Below, piece after piece: positions 47,001-49,703 of a stretch of DNA of 49,703 nucleotides (position 1 is its first letter; each line of letters begins with the position of its first letter). The stretch comes from Clostridia bacterium. GTDB lineage: Bacteria; Bacillota; Clostridia; Christensenellales; DTU072. The notes below the pieces were generated by a model. It did no database searches and was not told where the DNA came from. It saw only the letters and a program-made list of their open reading frames with translations. The stretch is taken from the NCBI GenBank assembly GCA_017461065.1, contig JAFTZC010000045.1, positions 1-49,703 of the forward strand, given 5' to 3'. The position numbers and the translations under genes are program-made.

Positions 47001-49153
47001 ACGCTAACGAAACCGAGCAATTGATCAGCTTGCTGTTCAGTTATGGTGCAGGCAACTCCGTAAGCGTACTCCTAAAGAGTCCTGATGGTAACTTGGAAGC
47101 AACCGCAACTTACGCTTTGGCATACGGCAACTTGTTCGACGGAAACGTACACGATATCCGCGCATACTTAGATAAAGAAAATCTAATGCTCATACTCTAT
47201 ATCGACGGAGTAAGCGGAGCAGCTCTTGACTTAATGAGCGTAATGAATACCGACGGAAAGGTCGTTCTTGATTCACCGCTTGATATCGAAGAAAGCACAG
47301 CTCTAAGCTTAACCGTAGCAGGCGATTATATCATTCGTTCCATTACTCTAAGTGAGCAAGGATTGTACGACGGCGTAGGCGCTCATATTAGACTGCCGAT
47401 TAGCGCGGACAGCGTACTCAAGGTAACTACTCTACTTGACTCGTTCACGGCAACTCTAAGCAACTTGAACGCTCTATTCGGCCTAACTAACTTGAACGAT
47501 ACCTATAGCGTAACTTACTATTTGGACGGCGAGCAACTTGAGTACTCCGATAGCATCAGACGTGTTCTTGCAAACGGTGTTCACTTTGCGGAAGTAGCTC
47601 TCTACAAGGAAGGCGTTCTCGTAGATTACGATTCAAGATATATCGTAGTTGAGAGAAATTCAATCGGCTACGTTGTTCCCGACGTAGGTACGCCACAAGT
47701 AATTAATCCGGGCACTAAACTCAACTTCTACACCATTTCTGCCGACTATCCTGCACAAGCAAACGTAGACGGAAGCTTGGTAGCAAGTAGCGCAACCAGC
47801 CAATACGCATACGCTCTTGGTGGCGCGCGTCAATCTCAATTCAATGCTAAGTATGCACCGGAGTATTTTAATATGGCATTCGGTCTAACTCCGTCTGCAA
47901 CCTACACCGGAACTACTGCAAGCTACTTAGTAGGTGAGTATACCACGACCATCGAGCTATTCAGCAACCAAGGATTCTCAAGAGTAATTGACAAGCGTAA
48001 TAGTGGCGACACTACCTACCAAGGTGCAGCACTTCAATTTATCCGCAAGCAAACGGAAGAAGTTGCATTTGGCACCACCAACACCAAGTATACTTATACG
48101 GTAAAACTCGATTACTACATCAACGGCAATTCACCCGTAACCGATCAAATTCTAATGAGTGACGTAACCGATGACGTATTCGAAATTTCATTGTTCAAGG
48201 ATAGAAACGAGTCTTACTTTGGCAGCAATGGTATCATACTTGTTCTAAGAAGTTTGGTAAGCGACAAAGTATACACCTACGATTTCGGTGATGAAGATTT
48301 CATTGAAGCACGCGAAGCTGAAATCTCAATTATGCTACACGGCGTAGGCGATAGAGTAACTATCTACAACGCTGACTTTGAAGAAAACGTTGCACCATAT
48401 AGAGATTATCTCTTAGGAGACGTTTACAAGGCATCTAACGAGAGTTTGATCCTTGGCGCAAGCGAAACCTTGACTCTCATAAATAACGCAGGCATGGCTC
48501 TTTATAGCAATTACAGCACGTTGAACTTCAACTTCAGCATAGCTGATAGCTATACGCAAACGGCAGGGGACGTCGTAAGAATTAACCTTGCAGACAGCAA
48601 ACTTGATAAGAGCGGTAACGGCGTATACTTAGAATACGACTTGGCAACCAACGAACTCAAGTTCACCTTCTATCGTGGCAACAGGAAGTCTAAGGAACAA
48701 GTGCTTGCACTAAGTGGCAGCGTAACGGGTTCACACAGCCTAAGCGTAAGGTTTGAAAAGGAATTAGTACTTGCATCTACACTCAAGTATGTTGGCGGTG
48801 ATTCGGGCATCAACAACCTATATTACGGCGACACCGATTTAACCAATACTACGGGTATGGTAGTCCATTACTCTGAAGTATCAGTTACCATAGACGGCGT
48901 AGCGACAACTTTCTATATGCCACTATACGACGATATGGGATTGTGGATTGATAGCACCGGATATAGCGGAACCAACAACAAATACTCAGACGTAACCGGC
49001 CTAACTTCAACCCCCACGTTCCTATCACTTTACAACTACACTTCAGTAGTAGCACCCGATAGCACGGCAATTACGGTTGATGGATATATGGTAACGCTTG
49101 GCGAGTGCCACAGCTTGGATGCACCAAGCATCACCGAAACCCCAATCATATAA
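38021..49153 (+). CDS. Giant 3710-residue surface lipoprotein with Big_3, MBG and lectin-like modules
   Basis: ATG 38021 is chosen because it gives a classical lipoprotein signal with lipobox LASC (C25) and follows AAGAGG; the open frame upstream begins inside CG-rich promoter DNA. The mature chain begins with about 12 Big_3-type Ig-like modules (residues about 30-1170). A long series of MBG-type modules follows to about residue 2800, marked by KIYGTENP near 1221, KVYGDPEP near 1546, KVYDGKIP near 1638, KSYDGTAP near 1926, KAYDGKEF near 2013 and KTYGDTSV near 2459. A helix-rich insertion of about 110 residues sits near 2050-2165. The last 750 residues look like three concanavalin/LamG-like beta-sandwich domains. 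No catalytic motif or LPXTG signal is seen. A giant adhesin or glycan-binding stalk tethered by lipid is the best guess. It ends at a strong terminator. Confidence 0.8.
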   Translation: MNKKLILILLAMVLIVSSMVFLASCGEDVNIDHIEMYSMPKTQYALGESLDIKDASVLVVYKNNTEKLVPITSSMLSGFDSNTLGVQYIKVYYENHSTIFTVTVSRANVSHVELVTPETNLNYIEGQPLRTDGSYMLISFDDHSSERIEVTKDMCSGYDPDKIGSQIISVVGYLDGVEYTSSFVVTVTERELTGIEVTTAPTKKIYYVGDSVLDLTGGELFLKYNSGYSTYIDMTDVDGNAIEGLSLSWDSSVVNNRSSVTVEYGGKTASFQVEVKVRDVSSYEVITPVKEQMQNLDLDVSGAVIRINYNNGESEDVTLPSDKVTFVGYDKTKAGTQEVALLFSYGGVALSAQGIMEINVAQREAIGLEMVDAPDIYQDTEFDVTEFSVRIVYNNGERGEDFNLNSGMIAWENNIPVTSYAQAGEKSWYISYSTGIDLDYKFTVKELLVVNVELHNASNVIAFLGGDANTDGVTMTITYNSGRVDEDVALTPDMLSFDSSTMGVKLAKVVYATKYNEGYEPMLSVTVVKKITSIEVGGVYRNTYILGEEFSAAGMELVVNYEFESASTLIKESDVDFYDSWSFSTDNAQAGLYFTEVGEANVYINNPGLVEPYKITVTVKNDFKELGPIFKLTEGELVEAENLGSTIQGLPLDLSSYYIMVTFESNVEYVQLNDSMVDYNVKNTAVGERKVTIYYPDVASYVGEVERKYDTTATVLEKSVVGVKMLTAPEKDIYYYSEDKTVVATEYKGIAISIEYDNGTYSSIDVDDAIAKSRLNFVSVDVSEIGPFEVTYSYTHTDNITYSGSFFVEIIDSMPVSVKWTLGTIPEVELTIGSKFNPLVMGYRENGIPYSLADRNIDILSAGSNVPVPKKLSDIIDIITVEGYNANQTGTQDVRLVYGDNKDLYVTVKVNVKERRLEALELVNDNANGTLTVIQGAPIDLSLLSLKLLFSDGATTQVPMDASYINRSDDNAGGYDINNATIGKREVTISYLYANESAPVSLTVEFVVLEKSLVKIEINDIPKQYYIEHEPFDISTGSIMLYYDNGTTETRLLTEATINSSTSPYNVDNARFDNSEFTGFSKVQRIYIRFSNCNTSYNVYMRDRRNVEAEYAEGNVYNFTYGQAVAPIIELKGYNAYGDSDRKFSFASDSYKVEYIPQDVWLTQGRVEGVDYTEFPSTVGVYNVVVSYLGDDIHNAYEDASKKITINKKVMYVGFATASKIYGTENPEIKLTLGESMDVVSNNPLSLFQNGDTFQSANFNPDYQTTYASKAYLIDANGNYVTDGENQVVVDIFDIVYLNLQNDVVDVNVGTAQGRYVISIANQFESPNYQIYYKNAVLTIGQREVVVRPQSVSYTYGAEIVPVIPFETYAVEGKESESGVYGADKLAGSLSREKTSEKSVGDYLVTIGSLQTYNPNYKIIFENVEDDATIEKEGAYVTILPRKIYVKTDSIIKVYGEEFVAPNVKFFSDPACTQEANAFASGDSVASIGQVTFSDAINKYTSAGNYTLSCTIDMSGDGADNYDVKYVNGYVEVSARPVNVIATAGSKVYGDPEPLMGYSVSGVEGEKASGLIELADGSIETFNGSLQRVSGENYGDYNVQIGTLSNPNYEIRFTSAKFSILRKELYAYISEENLTKVYDGKIPSISAYTLYEARQEGASVYTAQDVSNLITFSFDGASKNFGLYRVNVAINSNNYSIALFNQEGYVYSIERRVIAITESEYYDIPNNLEYKGEAYNFYARINTKDLQYQYNSDGSIATDDNNNPLYDDPTVTLSIASATYAGNYTVSVLELADKNYELDTSLSAPVTFTILPRSVYVVIKTNAENHTIEREFNNQVAYISANDYTLENLISERDIPYFSFGIYAGDNIVTAKDVLYAEDDSIIGYDIRLAENSIDANYVVKLKEAYKYKIVPKGVVIRIYEKYLTKSYDGTAPAISSSMFAPVSAVTGFDSNSVSFSFIREGNDGRDNTSVGSYTVVANCSDRNFSVTTQQPYYVYQITSGNVSVSINSSAMEKAYDGKEFEFDYNDLTFTAYYGNQTIIHNFRYGDAYDTFVEQLAEISTRITALDYQLALVDFVELGYAKTNLESSRSSAYLLRIQLQSIENPMQAENTATILSAVETIITNLSAAITAIDNGDSLTAESIYGVCLEHMANIKSTFDKEESYIAFIFGNEDDNTPVEVGQHPFEVRFSDYNRNFTLLNSNLNVSISTHTLYINVNDIVLTYGTTLSSIPFDLFDPRTGEVLDKNEYRIVGTPSVDGTIKNVGRYAVSVSGMYITEDGSTASPNFVVLGGEVGEIEVVKATLSIQIQNVYNPDVFVYGKTVESSQLSGQYELINYGSIPENPSNEAQRKMVEDAYAWAVENGYENASHLEKMRLYYGGLQYSDVFEDVLKTNAVKYNCYINGDSGAQIFDTTLFDAGDYPLSATGFKADNYNIRVVPGVLTVAKRALSIYTQTGYYEKTYGDTSVKYIYTGFVGNDNENSLSVYTNDGGTLGTEVNSLANMVWEYTYDEENQVDPLAATTGVSDELFAVEPSTGDYLLRNYTINFGTVNIKVVKAPLTCTLKSAVGDVVSSLYMAIPTENDYVFSYDGFKNEDNESLIAETPVVNFKNGSTYFSAGVHTLGQSYIDVSSIELDNYYVAVEPFQYEVKARKVYVTLNTDTINTVMSTSTNSYTLTPYIAEVLSGTDGAVTNVSIISGQYGYTDFEFNIEESNAEVLAEFNKVAITRYSQTDSAAVFDKIGDTYRKEIYRYSDMYKHSIVGDVDHDKEEGTFKLANMTMNSINFKFEYVPFTIKVYSTIQAVTAYATEKFVGQPSDEYTAYVNSKINFMIINSALKIKEGTIQEMAGVLNIEGNMPTKSGTSSMMTYTLNDASYNYQLAKAFTSANYSDNKHEYYTNYYSGLADVEAVSVSDNRTKTYNYSSVATCTLPIRYYSQISEVVTNPELNGGAEYKVAGSATTATTFTTVESLYNAMRLEIAVSPNASVKVPSLEIGFNANETEQLISLLFSYGAGNSVSVLLKSPDGNLEATATYALAYGNLFDGNVHDIRAYLDKENLMLILYIDGVSGAALDLMSVMNTDGKVVLDSPLDIEESTALSLTVAGDYIIRSITLSEQGLYDGVGAHIRLPISADSVLKVTTLLDSFTATLSNLNALFGLTNLNDTYSVTYYLDGEQLEYSDSIRRVLANGVHFAEVALYKEGVLVDYDSRYIVVERNSIGYVVPDVGTPQVINPGTKLNFYTISADYPAQANVDGSLVASSATSQYAYALGGARQSQFNAKYAPEYFNMAFGLTPSATYTGTTASYLVGEYTTTIELFSNQGFSRVIDKRNSGDTTYQGAALQFIRKQTEEVAFGTTNTKYTYTVKLDYYINGNSPVTDQILMSDVTDDVFEISLFKDRNESYFGSNGIILVLRSLVSDKVYTYDFGDEDFIEAREAEISIMLHGVGDRVTIYNADFEENVAPYRDYLLGDVYKASNESLILGASETLTLINNAGMALYSNYSTLNFNFSIADSYTQTAGDVVRINLADSKLDKSGNGVYLEYDLATNELKFTFYRGNRKSKEQVLALSGSVTGSHSLSVRFEKELVLASTLKYVGGDSGINNLYYGDTDLTNTTGMVVHYSEVSVTIDGVATTFYMPLYDDMGLWIDSTGYSGTNNKYSDVTGLTSTPTFLSLYNYTSVVAPDSTAITVDGYMVTLGECHSLDAPSITETPII

Positions 49154-49168
49154 CAACACCTCACAATC

Positions 49169-49199
49169 AAGATGGGCACAAACGTGCCCATCTTTTTTT
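49169..49199 (+). terminator. Intrinsic terminator of the giant lipoprotein gene
   Basis: A perfect 11-bp stem (AAGATGGGCAC at 49169-49179 with 49184-49194) has a 4-nt loop and is followed by a run of seven T. Confidence 0.92.
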
Positions 49200-49225
49200 G
49201 ATAAAAGTATATTAATTTTGATAGA

Positions 49226-49703
49226 TTGCTGTCGCAACTTGCGCACCCCATTGGCTAAGGCCAACGGGAAAAACTATTACTTTCCCTTTTATTGTATCGG
49301 GGATATGTTTTGCATCTCCATGGGGGAACGCGAAAGAATGTCTCATATAAGGTACGATAGTAGATGAGTATACGTACTTGTAAGTGCATTAATTAGTATA
49401 TATAACTAAACGCAGTGCGTTTACTTTCGCCAGGTTGCTATCGCAACTTGCGCACCCCATTGGCTAAAGCCAACGGGAAAAACTATTACTTTCCCTTTTT
49501 ATTGTATCGGGGGATATGTTTTGCACCTCCATGGGGGAACGCGAAAGAATGTCTCATATAAGGTACGATAGTAGATGAGTATACGTACTTGTAAATGCAT
49601 TAATTAGTATATATACCTAAACGCAGTGCGTTTACTTTCGCCAGGTTGTCGTTGCAACTTGCGCACCCCATTGGCTAAAGCCAACGGGGTATGCTTTTCC
49701 CGA
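49226..49703. repeat. Tandem repeat of about 210 bp, two full copies plus a partial third
   Basis: The units run 49226-49434 (209 bp), 49435-49645 (211 bp) and 49646 to the window end. Copies 1 and 2 differ by two single-base insertions and a few substitutions, with the largest differences at the outer edge. Each unit contains short inverted repeats: GTTGC/GCAAC, CCCATTGGCT/AGCCAACGGG, GGGAAA/TTTCCC and AAACGCA/TGCGTTT. The third copy diverges after about 49690, yet its new sequence can still form a CGGG/CCCG stem. The 550-base stretch from 49154 to the end otherwise holds only the terminator at 49169; no convincing gene is seen. Orientation and function are unknown. Confidence 0.85.

Noticed and set aside
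49098..49367. Possible 89-residue open frame running into the repeat
   Set aside because: It begins inside the end of the giant gene in another frame, crosses the terminator and the repeat, and has no ribosome binding site.
49226..49703. Tandem repeats as a CRISPR array or integron attC sites
   Set aside because: The units are about 210 bp and contiguous, with no short-repeat/unique-spacer alternation, no cas genes nearby and no recognisable attC core pair or cassette genes between copies.

Overview
The window looks like a chromosomal segment of an uncultured, Gram-positive, anaerobic, host-associated Clostridia-type bacterium. Support for this is the strong AGGAGG-like ribosome binding sites, sigma-A-like promoters with 17-nt spacers, lipoprotein and membrane-anchored surface proteins without outer-membrane features, GPH-family sugar symporters, and Big_3/MBG/GLUG surface modules common in gut Firmicutes. 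I cannot place it more precisely. No rRNA, tRNA, CRISPR array or prophage was seen. Four surface proteins occupy about 22 kb, close to 44% of the window; the rest is mostly carbohydrate catabolism.

Layout. (1) 79-3893: a GPH sugar symporter and a GH2 glycosidase, separated by a strong hairpin. (2) 4060-12681: one apparent transcription unit with a GLUG-repeat membrane-anchored protein, a LacZ-type GH2, a DUF6067-like putative glycosidase and a secreted GH18-like protein. (3) 12928-18497: a 1832-residue surface protein with GLUG and MBG modules and a C-terminal membrane anchor. (4) 18561-19868, minus strand: a type I sulfatase whose promoter implies a leaderless mRNA. (5) 19963-27899: a tightly packed seven-gene operon with citrate synthase, GH20 hexosaminidase, a small unknown protein, a PHP phosphoesterase, a GDPD-family phosphodiesterase, a Gfo/Idh/MocA oxidoreductase and a six-hairpin glycosidase. 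(6) 27982-36409: a Big_3 lipoprotein followed by a class III aminotransferase, two class II aldolases (one with degraded metal ligands) and a second GPH transporter. (7) 36476-37789: a protein clearly related to RAYT/Y1 transposases but lacking both the HUH histidines and the catalytic tyrosine. (8) 37914-49199: a 3710-residue lipoprotein built from Big_3, MBG and lectin-like modules. (9) 49226-49703: a non-coding tandem repeat with a period near 210 bp, cut by the window end.

How the genes fit together. The enzymes suggest trimming of complex glycans (beta-galactosides, N-acetylhexosaminides, sulfated and possibly phosphodiester-decorated sugars), with uptake by cation symporters. The large surface proteins plausibly bind glycans or host or cell surfaces. 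The best candidates for something undescribed are an alternating-CG block placed 13 nt upstream of the -10 box in the promoters of three surface-protein genes, the catalytically stripped RAYT homologue, the dead/live aldolase pair, and the structured 210-bp repeat array.
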